Of a DNA stretch of 64,000 bases, positions 1-11,900 are shown piece after piece. Under the pieces are notes generated by a model that did no database searches, was not told the origin of the DNA, and worked only from the letters and a program-made list of their open reading frames with translations. Both the position numbers and the translations under genes were made by a program. Location: NCBI GenBank assembly GCA_025331565.1, contig JAFREQ010000131.1:434001-498000 (forward strand), written 5' to 3'. This stretch comes from Holacanthus passer. Taxonomy: Eukaryota > Chordata > Actinopteri > Pomacanthidae. Each line of letters opens with the position of its first letter. The first letter of the stretch is position 1.

Positions 1-960
1 ACACTAGGTTCTACTATCTGATTTTTATCAAGTTGTCAGTTGCCTCACTAGGAAGAACAGGACTAGACCTACTGTATGTGAGGGACACGTACGGTGCCAT
101 TCCCCCCTGCTCCCACTGGGTAAGTCTGATCATTTTCTAGTTCTTCTTCAGACCCAGTACAATCCATGTGTACAAAGGCAAGCCACAACCATATGCTTCT
201 TCAGGAAATCGTCTCTTGAGACAGAGATGACTCTGAGGAACCACTTTGAGTCTAATGGATGACTGGAGTGGGCTGCAGGAGCCCCACGGTGAAGACATTA
301 ATGGGGTCACTTACTGCACCATTGACTACCTAAATCTCTGCATGGACATTGTCATTCACCTCACCCAAATAACAAGCCCTGGATTCCTGGTGACATCAAG
401 GACCTCCATATCAATAAAAAGAGTACATTCAAAGATGGAGACGGGGCAGAGCTGAAGCACATTCAGGGGGAACTCAAGGTCCAGTTGACAGAGGCAAATG
501 AGTTATATAGAATAAAGGTGGAACAGACTTGCAAGATAACAACATGAGGGAGATCTGCGATGGTATGAAAACCATCACAGGCTGCGGAAAGAATAGCAGT
601 AGTGCAGCAGATGGGGATGTGTTGAGTGCATCTCTCGCCTCCCACATTAACTACTGATGTATCCCTCCCCCAGACTGCTATTACAGATGATATAACCTCC
701 CCGCCATGTCGGCAGATCAAATCAGAGGAAAGCTGAGGACACTCCATCCCAGCAAGGCAGCTGTTCTGTGCTGTCAAACTGGGGAAGCCCCTTCAACATG
801 TTTTCAACCTGAGCCTGCGACTGGGGAGGGTCCCTATACTATGGAAGACATCATGTCTCATCCCAGTTCAGGACAGTTGCCCTGACATGACCCAGGAAGT
901 TGTATGGTGGTGGCCTTGTCAGCACTTGTCAGATATACCTGAAACAACTTGGGATGGCCA
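1..960 (+). mobile_element. Decayed L2/Rex-like LINE, ORF2 fragment (left part)
   Basis: Six-frame reading gives broken stretches typical of fish LINE ORF2 between the endonuclease and reverse transcriptase. A segment around 246-455 has the pattern W..L.EPHGEDI...T..I.DY.N.C. Around 545-600 a piece reads like MREI.DGMKTITGCGKNSS. Around 700-790 a piece reads ADQIRGKLR.LHPSKAA, followed near 875 by a VALT-like stretch. These occur in the order expected for one element but in different frames with stops, so the copy is dead. The left limit is the window edge or close to it. The clade (L2, Rex1 or another CR1-group family) is my judgement from memory of fish LINEs. Confidence 0.7.
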
Positions 961-1965
961 AAATACATTATGCTGAGTTTACAGTTTGTGGCTCCAATGT
1001 ACACTCACCAACCGTTTTTTGAGATCACCAAAAAAAGTTAAGAGGCAAATCTGTGTTTGCTTGGTGCTTCCAACTGGTGCTCATTCATTTTGTGTGAACT
1101 GTTCAAAGATGCAATCAGAGATTTGCAGACAATCAGCCTTGCAGACAAAGAAAGAGAAATATCAAGCAGGTTGGCTATCTGGTCGTGTCAGGCATGGGTC
1201 AGGGAGCTATGCACCAAGCTGCAGCCAATGAGAGCAGACACTTGTTGGGGTAGGAGGCGAGTTGAGAAGAAGAGACGGAAGAGCACTAGAGCAGCATCCA
1301 GAAACTTCTCTGTTTCTTTCTTGTGTTTTTGCTGCAAATCAGAGCACAAACAACATGGATCGCTCATTTCTTGCAGACATCCATTTTGAAAAAAAAAAGA
1401 AAATCTTGTCCTGCACATGGTATTGCATCATTTCCCTTGTCACTTCCCACATGTGTTTTCATGACAAAAGGTAGTTTGGGGACAAGACAGACTTGTTGGC
1501 AATTCCTCCTGGTGAAAGATCTTGTGTGATCCCCCTGATCAGTCATGTACTGTGCAAACCGCAACAACTTCAAGATTCTGGATTACAAGACACAAAATTG
1601 TTTAGTGTGACGAGTACAGCGATCTAATAACTTTGGAAGTCATTGTCATGTGACCAAGCCATGTTTTCTGGAATCTTTCTTCGTGTTCTCTATGCTGAAT
1701 TAACACATCAAGGACACGTGACTGATAAGACTTTATTTAGAAAGCAAACATGGGTGTCTGCATCATCGTTTTTAAAGGCGTACATTTCCACTCATCAAGA
1801 CTGGAACACAATAACGGAGTTTTCAAACTAAAGCTGGGTCAGCAGTGTTTCCAAAATTCTTTATTGTAGGGGTCTGAAAATGCTGGAATAGTGTGGACGC
1901 TTGGCATAAACATAGCAGAAGTTATGTGTTTTAAAGTGAAAACATATTAGTGTGGATGTAGCCCC
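961..1965. other. Unidentified insert interrupting the LINE
   Basis: The LINE reading stops near 915-960 and resumes at about 1966 at a later position in the reverse transcriptase. Roughly 1 kb of unrelated sequence therefore sits where a few hundred bases of RT would be expected. Short ORFs here show no family I recognise. The right part (about 1840-1965) has paired phrases of the type 'tagtgtgga(c/t)g' (about 1890 and 1950), which occur near the ends of some non-autonomous fish DNA transposons. That assignment is weak. Confidence 0.35.
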
Positions 1966-2310
1966 TCACCTGGTGACCAAGATCACGGACTGCACCATAT
2001 GGTGACCACAGTATGTCAGGCTTATGGACCGCTCCGCTGAGAATGTGGTGACTAGCACTGGCACGCCCTGTTCACCCTTTACACTTCTGATTTCAAGTAC
2101 ATCTCTGAGTCAGGTCACATGTTTTCAGATGACACTGTGATTGTGGGGTATATTAGGGGTGGACAGGAGGGCAAGTACAGGGGCCTGGTGGAGGACTTTG
2201 TGACATGGTGCAGATCTAACTGTATGCAGTTGAACACTTCCAAGACTATGGTGGACTTCTGGAGGACCAGGCGCCATCTGCAACCAGTCTCTATCTATCT
2301 ATCTGTCTAG
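1966..2310 (+). mobile_element. Decayed L2/Rex-like LINE, reverse transcriptase core
   Basis: The translation shows the end of the palm domain: PQYVRL, a TSTG-PCSP stretch, LLTSDFKY, and then the catalytic-region motif FSDDT at about 2126-2140, followed by EDFVTWC and LNTSKTMVDF. This is the [F-x-DD] region of a LINE RT in the form common in fish L2/Rex-like elements. At least one frameshift lies in it. It is on the same strand as the left fragment and was probably once the same element. A short TCTA run (about 2291-2310) follows. Confidence 0.72.
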
Positions 2311-3489
2311 AATGGGCAGAATATGCAAGATCAACCAAAATACTTACATGTAATGACTCTGTATCCACATTCACAAGCATTAAGACAGGTACAGCCAGTC
2401 ATCATCAGGATCTGCTTTATGAACTTTGGTTCACCAATTCAAGAATAGTGAGTCAAGGGGGAAAAAAACACTTTTATTGTGGGTCACAGAAAATTCAGGT
2501 ATCCCTGTAAATGAAAAAAACAGAAAAACTGGCAAATGAAGTGTTCAAAAAAGTAACTGTCGAAATTATTTTTAGGCTTTCAAATTCGGAGGGGAAAAGC
2601 ATAGTGTGGAAGAAAATAAATGAACAATGGCAGCAGTATTGGCAAAATGCAACAAAAGGACAACATTTACTCAATCCAAAATAAAGGAAAAATGTTATTG
2701 ACGGTTTCATTTAAACTGGGCTTGTTTGTGATGGGTTGCAGCTTGCCTCAAAAGTTACAATAGCAGAAGTAGCATTAACATTCTTCATTGCTGATGAAGT
2801 GGGTAAAATAGAAATCCCACTATTATTGTATGGCGATGGACATGATGTAAACTGATGTAAAAGTATGATGTCATTTCCTCATTGTTGTTATTGGTTGAGC
2901 TGTAGTTGGTTATTGAGGCTATACAGTCACATAAAATAACATTAACATTAAAAAACTTTTATTTTTATTTATATTATTGCTAAAACGTTCATTTTAATTT
3001 TATTACACTCCAGAAACCAGTTGATTGTGGTCAGCTTTAGGCTGAAATGTTGACATATAACGTTACTCCTGTGGAGCCACAAGCTTCACAATAGCTCTTC
3101 AGAAAACGGAATCCATCAGATAATGTCACAGAGACAATGTCCATGTTTTATACAGTCAGTGAGTCTGTCAGAATAACTAACCATCATGCAATGCACTCAG
3201 CAAGATGGTGATCGAAATTCCACAGATCTCCATCAGTTTGGCTCATCTCAAATGAGCCAAATTGTTGCATCATTGCATTATTGTTGTTTTCACATTACTT
3301 CTGGGAAACAACTAAAGAAACTTCTTGCATTTTGATTTGAACAGTTATCAGAGAGGAGCTTCTTTTCTTACATAGCAACTCTTCAAAATTTTACTCAAGT
3401 AAAAGTAGTTAACCATTATCGGCAAAATGTAAAAGTTTGAGCATAGAGTGAAGATCTGAAAGAGTTTCAGACTTTATATGTGATCTGTG
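2311..3489. other. Intergenic, no recognised feature
   Basis: AT-rich sequence with a few short ORFs and no protein similarity I can name. It has A-runs and a T-rich patch near 2950-3000. I see no convincing gene, RNA or tandem repeat. Confidence 0.5.
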
Positions 3490-4613
3490 ATCTATAGTGA
3501 CAGTGGTGGCAGAAATGTAGTCGGAGAAGGAATCAGAGAGCAAAATTGGGAATGAGGACAAGAGAGGATTTGAAAGTAAAAGGAAGGGAAGTAGTTCTTC
3601 AAGTTCCAGTCAGAAAATGAGGAAAGAGGTGACTTATCTTGTTGGGGTGATAGCTGTGACACAAACAGACAGGATTTTTAAGTATCCACATGTGATTGGA
3701 AAGTTAATAGGAGGAAAATTTGGAGAGTACTTGGATGGTTATCACTGAATGTATCAAAGCATCAGAGAGATGGAGCCCTGAAGATTTGTGTATTTGGAAA
3801 TACATGGAGTAGCTGTGTGACTTGTTTCCTGCTTGGATCAAAAGAAAGGAAGAAGGGAGTGATAAATGGAGTGCCACTGTCAGGAGAGGCTGAGTCATTT
3901 CAGGATAATGCAGGTGGGTGTGAGGAAAGAGGATTGACAAGATTCCAAGACGGGGAGAAGGTTGACAGTGATTCAGTGTGTTTGAAGGGGGTTGCCAGAG
4001 AACGTGTACCTTGAGTATGTGTATTACATGATGAGACCATATGAGAGAGCTGCTCTCAGGTGTTTCTGCTGTCAGGAATATGGACATATTGCTGCAGTAT
4101 GTAGAGGAGTCTGAAGACGTGGGAGATCTGGGAAGGATGATTGCTGTGGGGAGCAGCGATGTGCCTGCACTGCAAGGGAAATCACCATGTGGGGTCAGCA
4201 AGCTGTCCATAAAGGATTACAGAAATAAAAATGAATAAGATCAGAACAGTTTGTCTTACACTGAAGTGGCTAGAAACAGCGAAATGGCCGCAGTGCAAAA
4301 GGAACTGGGGCAGGAAAGAAATGGAGCTGATCAGTATATCTGCATGGGCAGAAATGATTTTTGGTCATCGCAGTCAATGCAGGGGAAGTCACAAAGGATT
4401 AAGATGGTGCTGGACGCTGCCAGGAGACACCTGAAGGTTGTGGATGTAACAGGAAAAGACCTAGATGCTACGCTGAATGAAGGATATGCAGCAACTCATG
4501 GCTTGGGGTGGACGGTGTAAATAGTACACTGTGAAGTTGTTAAAATCCAATAGGTGGCGGTAATGCGCCTCAAATGGATGCAAGCCGCCATAACATTCAT
4601 CAGAAGAAGAAGT
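3490..4613 (+). pseudogene. Decayed fish LINE ORF1 (zinc-knuckle, gag-like) with 3' tail
   Basis: Three plus frames together give the order of a teleost non-LTR ORF1: a Ser/Lys-rich start, a GxVxGVPLS-like segment near 3860, a DGEKVDS piece near 3945-3970, a zinc-knuckle-like stretch LRCFCCQEYGHIAAVC near 4050-4105, a second Cys cluster, and an SYTEVA.N piece near 4252. The frames are broken by stops and shifts, so it is dead. It ends with a GGTGGCGGTAATGCGC stretch (about 4553-4568) and a GAA-rich tail (about 4602-4613), which I have seen associated with this fish repeat. No ORF2 follows, so the copy looks internally deleted. The long minus ORF over this region is a shadow. Confidence 0.65.
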
Positions 4614-4621
4614 GACAGCGG

Positions 4622-4629
4622 TGACGTCA
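4622..4629. promoter_or_regulatory. Consensus CRE (TGACGTCA)
   Basis: A perfect palindromic cAMP-response element lies about 10 bp after the LINE ORF1 tail and about 480 bp before a likely 5' splice donor (AAGT|GTAAGT, intron from 5113). It is the best candidate for a promoter element of the downstream las2-like gene. The role is inferred from position only. Confidence 0.4.
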
Positions 4630-5953
4630 CTTTAAACTTCCTGGACTCAGTTGGTCAACATCTCATTAGAATTGAATGACAGTTTGCAGGCAGCAGTGTG
4701 GTGCCTCACACAACTTCAGCTCCAGTTGTGTTCTGTAAGAAAGCTTTGTAAAATACTTCTATTTGAGATACTTGCTGAGCTAACTTACGCGAAAAACTTG
4801 CAATCAAAAGTTTGCATTGCGTTTTGGCAACTCGTAATACAACACCTATAAAGTTACTACTCTAGGAGAGTGCATCTTTTTATATTTTAGAAAATATAAT
4901 GCACTTTAATACACTTTCAACTTTATATACAGTTCCCACGAACATGTAGATTTTATTGACAGATTTTTGAATGGTGTTTGGTCGTAACGTCTCTGGTGGA
5001 ACTGATTCCAGACCAGCTAACTGCTAGCTTTACCCGGGAGCCTTGAATTTTCAGTGCACACAGAAAGCTGGACACAAAGTATACTGAAAAGGAGACGTTT
5101 TGGAGTACAAGTGTAAGTGTTTTATTTTCCTTAATTACGGATTTGCAGGTTTGATTCGGAACATTCTGATTAGCATTCCTGTTTTTAGCCTGGTGGTGCT
5201 GCTGAGTTGAATTTTAATGTTGGTAGTGAGTTTTACTAACTTTCGAGATTTTGTCGATATGTTAAGTAAACACGGTTGTGAGAGCTCCTATAATCATTAT
5301 AAACACCTATAAACATACGCAATAAACTACAGTTTTGTTGATAGCATTAATTCCTGAAGCTGTTGGGCCTTTTACGGAATTGTTTGCTTTGTGTTTTGGT
5401 TGTTGTTTAGCTAGCTAGCTTTTGGCTAGGCTTGAGCTAAATTAGCAAAGCAACGTCAGTCGGTTTTCTAGCAAACGGGCTAAAAACAATTCGCAACACA
5501 CTGTCACAAACTCTGAGGTGTTGTCAGTTCATGGTGAGCAAGGTTAACGTGTGTTTTTCAATTTCATTTTCACGGATGGGAAATCTGACAAATGCTTTTC
5601 ACTGTTATGTTAGCTGTCGGGCTACACCGAATCCTGTGGTCCATTAGACTGTCTGACCTGATAAGGACTGTTATTTGTAGGATCACAAATTTTGAAAGCC
5701 GTTATCCAAAAGTTGTGACCACACCCGTATAAAGGGGAACACTACAGTGCCATAACACACAAGCAAACGGAGAAAAGATCCTCACCTCGTGTTTTCTTGT
5801 TTGTGTTTTAGTTATGGTTATGCTACGCTTTATTTCTAAGTGCTACTTGTGGAAAAAGTGATATACACAGCCATCCATGGATCTTCTGCCACTGTGAGCA
5901 CTTAGTGATTTCTAATCTCTGAATGTACTTGTTGTTATTGTTTTTTCTGTCAG
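4630..5953 (+). other. Probable 5' UTR exon and first intron of las2-like gene
   Basis: No coding ORF is recognisable. A good donor GTAAGT at 5113 and the acceptor TTTTCTGTCAG ending at 5953, one base before the initiator ATG, fit an untranslated first exon ending near 5112 and an intron of about 840 bp. The transcription start is not defined. Confidence 0.4.
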
Positions 5954-5954
5954 C

Positions 5955-8900
5955 ATGGAGTCCACAGGCTTCCTTGGTGACTTTCTGTCTCCAGAGTCCA
6001 CGGTGACCTCCCTGCTGTCCAGCTCAGGTCACCTGAAGAGCAGCCTTCATGCTCCTGAACACAACGCCACCTTCAGATACAGAGACAAGGTTCACTCTGC
6101 TTCTACTGATTCTACTGGGGGTCTGTTTCACAGCAGTGATGGGGCACTGTGGAGGAAGTCTGTCTTGTTATGATAACTGAATCAATTTTAGCGGGCATTG
6201 ATCCAGCCTGGCAAGCAATGATGTCATTTTTTTGTAGACATGAAAATAGTAGCTCACCAGAATTTAAACAGCAGATTTTAAATGGAATATTAATGGTTCT
6301 GCATTGTTTTTTTGATAAATAGAATGAGCATTGTAAATATGTAAGGCGGCTGTTACCATTACACTGGGTTCCATATCTTGCTCTCTTCATATTGCCTTTG
6401 TAACGTCAGTGGCATAATTCCAGGAAAGCTGCTGGCTGAAAATATCTTGAAGGTGTTGGGCTTACAACACCCATACTGTCTTATTACCTCATACTTATTT
6501 ATTGATTGTAGAACTATGAGTCAGCCTCAGCAGCATTGGATGCCTACATCACAGACTTTGAGACCAATCGTCAAAACAGCAAGTCGTTCACAGGAGGGCT
6601 CATTCTGCCACACAGTCTGCCCTCCACGCCGAGCAGACCCAGAGTCAGCACGCTCCGAAACAAAGATGGTAGGTCACCACACAGAGGCATAGAGGTCTTA
6701 ACTAGTTGACTCAGCTGGGTCAAGTCCAAATTATATACAGTCATATCTGGTCTGGTAGGATCCTGTTGTTTTGCAGCAGGTCTCAGGTCTGTGTATCTTT
6801 TAATGACACATAAATCATGTGGTTCAACAATGTTATAGAAGTGCAATGCTAAATCAGTGGAATGCTCTTTTAAGAGTGATTGAAAAAAAATGCAAATCCA
6901 AAGGGGTTGGTATTAATTTGTGGATTAGAACGGTGTTTGTGTTTAAAAAGAGAACATCAGAGTGGTGAGTATGATATGACTCTGTTGTACTGATGGAATT
7001 ACTCCTGTAGAAATGCATATGATTTTTATATATTTATGTTTTCAACCTACATCTCTGTCTGTTATGATATTAATATGATAAGATAAACCTTTATTCGTCC
7101 CACAGTGGGGAAATTCACAATGATAGGATGATAATTATCATATTATTAATTCATCAAGTAACCAGGTTTGTTTTTATGTAATCAAATGTTTGTTTCTCTG
7201 AATGTTATTGTCCTTTCGTTTTTTAGTTCTCAGGGAGCGTTTGACTGACAGGGAGCTGGACTTCCTGAACCTCCCCGTCAGCTCCTTTCATCACAGTGGC
7301 AACCGAGATAGACTCTCCATGACGACAGACGAGCTGCTGTCTATCCCTCACGACGGCTCGATGCCTGTTACCCACACCTCTGCCTTCCTCCAAGGTCTTT
7401 AAACACATCACTCCCACCTCCATCTTCATCACAGGTCTTCAATGCATCACTTTGGAATTATGGCATTTGTCTGCATTTCAGACATTTTTTGGTTAAATGA
7501 TGAATGGGTTATGAGAATTAATAATCAATAGATAATAATGAGAGTATTGATTAGTTGCAGCTTTTGTGTCATTCTGCACATCTCAGTTCCTCTCACTTGT
7601 CTTTCCTGCTGATCCAGGACTCTTGTCCAAGTCTGGAGCCTCCCTGCCCTGCTCGTCTTCCTCTAGACCAGCACACAGGACCAGGGAACGATTAAGCAGC
7701 AGCCATGCTTCTCCCCGACTGAACCACCACCACCCTCATCCAGCCAAGAATCCCAGGAGCTCCAGGTTCATGCTGTTTGCATTTTGCTATTTTTTCTGAA
7801 AGATCTCTTTTCTGTCCTGTAGAAGGTCTAAATCATATTTTACATATCATTACTTACTCCTCCTCTCCAGATGCAGAGGAAGACCAGGGGCAGCCATGTT
7901 GAAACCAGAAGTTGACATTTCTTCCGTCAGCTGCTATAGGGTGACTGTCATTCACATTTTATTTGTCTCTTCAAGGTCTGAGACAGTCTGACTCTGGGTA
8001 GCACTATGTGACCTACACAGGCAAAATACAGTAACTACATATATGGTTAGAATTGAGTCTCCAAAAATTGTCGGCAAGTGCAAAATTAGAGCTACAGTCG
8101 GGAAGTGTGAACTCGACAGATAGACACATATAAACGTAGCCAAACACAAAAACACTGGATTCATATAAGGTATGGGCTGTAAATAGTAATTAATCTTAAA
8201 TGGATCAGAAACCTGAGAGAACACAATTTGTTGGTAAATACTGCAATTTCTCTGAGTATCCTGTGAATATTATCTAAAGGCAGGAGTGCAAAAGTAGTCA
8301 TACGTCAGCAGTTTTTTAGTTATTGTATGGGTTCTGTGGCAATGATTTTAAAAAGGGGTAAAATAATCAGCCTAAAAACACATTAAAGAAAGCATCTGAA
8401 ACCTTCTATCTGTGTAATAGTTTGCCATCCAGCCTGAAAACTTTAAACCCCTTTTTCTCATCTTCACTGCTTTTGCAGGTTCTGCACTCTGCCCTTTTAG
8501 GCCACATAGTTAACCAAATTGTTTCTTCTTTCTGATTCCCATCAGTCTGCACACGAAGCAGCAAGGTCAGAGTGGGCAGAGCCATCTTCCTCGCTCCACC
8601 TTCCTCATTGGTTCACCAGCAACAAGACTGACATGGACTGTTCTGGAATCACCAGTGTCCCAGACCTGAAGTATCCAGCCTGGATCCAACGCTGTGACCA
8701 CAGGGAGTCGCTATCACCTACAGAGTCAGAGCTGTGGGATGACCATGGTACAATATTCCCGCACTGCATAAACACTGTGAGGGTCCACATTTCAGACCTT
8801 CTATCACATCTACTGCATAACAATACTTCTGACATCTGAGTCTGATGTGGAATATTTTCAGCATCAAACAATCATTATGTTTTTTAGTGAGGTTATATGT

Positions 8901-11900
8901 TGCTCTTCCAGGTGTTCTTCCACGTGCAGCTCCCAGACCCAGAGCTCCATCCTGGGTTGCAGAGCTGGATGATGATGATCCCGACCAGACACCTGCACAG
9001 GTGAGAGAACCCAATCAAGCACCTTTGAAACTTTTAAGTTTGACCACTCAGCAGCTCATGCTATTTGATAAACTGTACCTGACCTGAAGAAGGATCTAAT
9101 ATTGAGGTGAGATTAATCATCCAACAAAAACCTGAAGAAGTGGTCTGTTTTCTGATAGTCTGCAGTCGGGAGATATGGATTACTAGAATTATTTTAATGA
9201 TGAGGTCACATGATAACAGGTGGATAACAGGTGGTACCATTCACTGAAGAAGACTGAGATGCGTTAAATATTCAGAAAAAGCTAGTAAGTGATAGTAAGA
9301 CCTGAGCAGATATTATTTTGTCACTCATACTGTTCCTAAGGTCAACTATAAATGTCCATGCCCAATTATTCTAGTGAAAATCTTTGTGTGTATTTATGTG
9401 TTTGTTTGTGCGTTATCAGGCTGACAGCCAGCAGACTCTCAGAGATCTGAGGCTTCAATTTGCTGAACAGATTTCTCTACTAGCTGCAGAGAAAAAAAGC
9501 TCAGATGTCATGGAAACTCTCTTCAGAGGTAAAAATACAAATTGTTGAGGTAAAACTAGATCAGATTTGTGTTACAGACTTCTGAATATGTTTTGGCTGT
9601 CTGTGTTTTCCCTTTTGTCAGACAACAGGATTGAGTCTCTGATCCAGAAGGCAGATCAGGTGTTGAACTCTCTATCTCAGAATTCTAGAAAAGCTGACAG
9701 TCCTGCAGATCAAGGTGAGACCAGGACTCAACCCAAGACCCTCCAACTGTTGCAATGTTAGCTAACTGATACAACATACACAGACATACATATTAACCTC
9801 AAATTGCCATAAACACAGCTCAGATAATATTAAAACAAAGGAAAAAATGTATGATTCATAATGGAAGTAATTATTGTTGTGATAATAATGTTGCCGTAGC
9901 AAACATCACTGTCCTCATAGAAACAACTGGATTTGCTCTCAATTCCTGTAAATTTGCCTTAAAATATTTGTAAAATGTTTTGACAAAAGTTAAAAGTGTT
10001 GTTGCTTTGAATTGACTCATTCACTGTCCGTCCATTCATTCACTGTGAAACACAAAACAATAAATAATCTTAATGTCCAAGATCAGCGTATTGAGCTGCA
10101 CTGTTAGGTAACAGAAACACACTCAACACAGCTGCTTCATAGTAAAAAGCATTCTAACTGCTGGTAATCTGAGGAAGCAAAGATATTGCTGAGTGGTTTT
10201 CACATAGCTTGATAATTTCTGGTCTTTTTCCCTGTTTTGGATAGTAAACAGTACACTATATACAAAGTGAGGACATAGTGAGATAGAAAGGGGGGTTGAC
10301 ATGCAACAAAAGTCCCTGTCCAACATTGTAACTGGGGATGCTGTGGTTGTGCGGGCCAGGACACCCACTAAGCTTCATTTACAACTCTGCGTTAAGTCAT
10401 TACAGCCTAGTTATAGACCCTCCACACGTAGTCTACTTAGTTGACGTGGACCTCCATCAAACACCGGGGCTACAGCTTTAGAGATACCCCATGGAGATGC
10501 CTAAAGCTGTGTGGTCAGCTTGAGCTGCTTCTGTTTTCTCATACAAGTTTCTGATGCTTGTAGTGACAGCAGGGAGCAGGTTGAAGATAAGCGTAGGCAT
10601 CTTATCCTCAGTCATACACATCTAGCACAGGAAAGCCATTTCCACTACAAACCTTCCCATAACACAGTGGGGTAGCAGCGATACTATCAGCTGGTGAAAT
10701 CTGATGCTGCAGTATCTGATGTTCAACTTCACTGGATGCATCTGCCAGCTTACACCGTGCTTCACAGGTTTAAGTCCTCCTTTACTGTGGAATAACTGGA
10801 AGGCTTTGTACTGTGAAGCAGCAGGAAGGCTTATTCTATGAAGCAGCTGCAGCCAGGATACATATACACAGATGTGTTTGTGTCTTCTTGGTTAATTCAG
10901 GTTTGTATGTGTCTAAATTCTTGTTTGATAGGTTTACAATATTATTGAACATATAACTTTTGCTGGATGTCCAAAATATCCTTAATAGCACTCTGCCGCA
11001 ATCAGAGAGACACTAACAGTGCAATCTTTATGTCATATGTCATCACTGCATCAGGGAGGATTATTACACATTTTCTCCACATGGCTCTGCCTTGCTCTTA
11101 TTAACTGTTGTTGTTGTAGTTGGTTCTACTGACTGTGTTGAAGAAGCTGACAGTTCACTGAACACTGAGGAGCTGCTGCCCTGTTCTTCCTCACACTGTC
11201 ATCCAGTCACTCTGTAAGGCTTCCTTACACTCCTTATATTGTTAGTTCTGATTCACCATGGTGAGACACACTGATAATCTATGATGGTATGTTGAATCTA
11301 CAGGGAGTCAGCAGCAGCAGCAGGGGGTGTCACAGAGGCTCTGACTGACAGAGGAGCTCAGGTAGGTGTTAGTCTGCCCTATTTCACTCCTCACCTTTCA
11401 CTGATCTACTGCAGTTCCTTCACTGTTAACTTTCATTTCACTTGGAGGCTGCTGACATATGTGAAAGACACAGTCAGTTCCACTCTCACTTCTCTGTACT
11501 GTTAAACCCCCCCGTTGTTTGATTGTCATTTAGAACCACCTCTTCAGCAGGGCCCAGATTTGATACTAGAATTTTATATTCAGATATACAATATACAAAT
11601 AGTTGTTCAGTATGTGTAGAATTCAGCTGTGCTCCCCAGGGGTTCCTTTGACACTTCTAATCTCATGTGACTGAAGTGGAAGGAGTCTCTGTATGTGTCT
11701 ATGTATGTCTGTCCTTCCATTTCCTCAACAGCTGTTCATCCTGTCGACTTCACACAGTGTCTACCACCAGAAGTACACACTTATGTAGTATATTTAGAAG
11801 GGACCCCTATTAACTGTTGCACCGCTGAACAGCATGCTCGGTACAGCTCATTCTCTGTCGCTCGCTACAGTACATTCATGAACAGATGATAAAAGAGAGA

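Noticed and set aside
3704..4210. 168-codon minus ORF
   Set aside because: It is the antisense shadow of the decayed LINE ORF1 on the plus strand, which has recognisable zinc-knuckle remnants.
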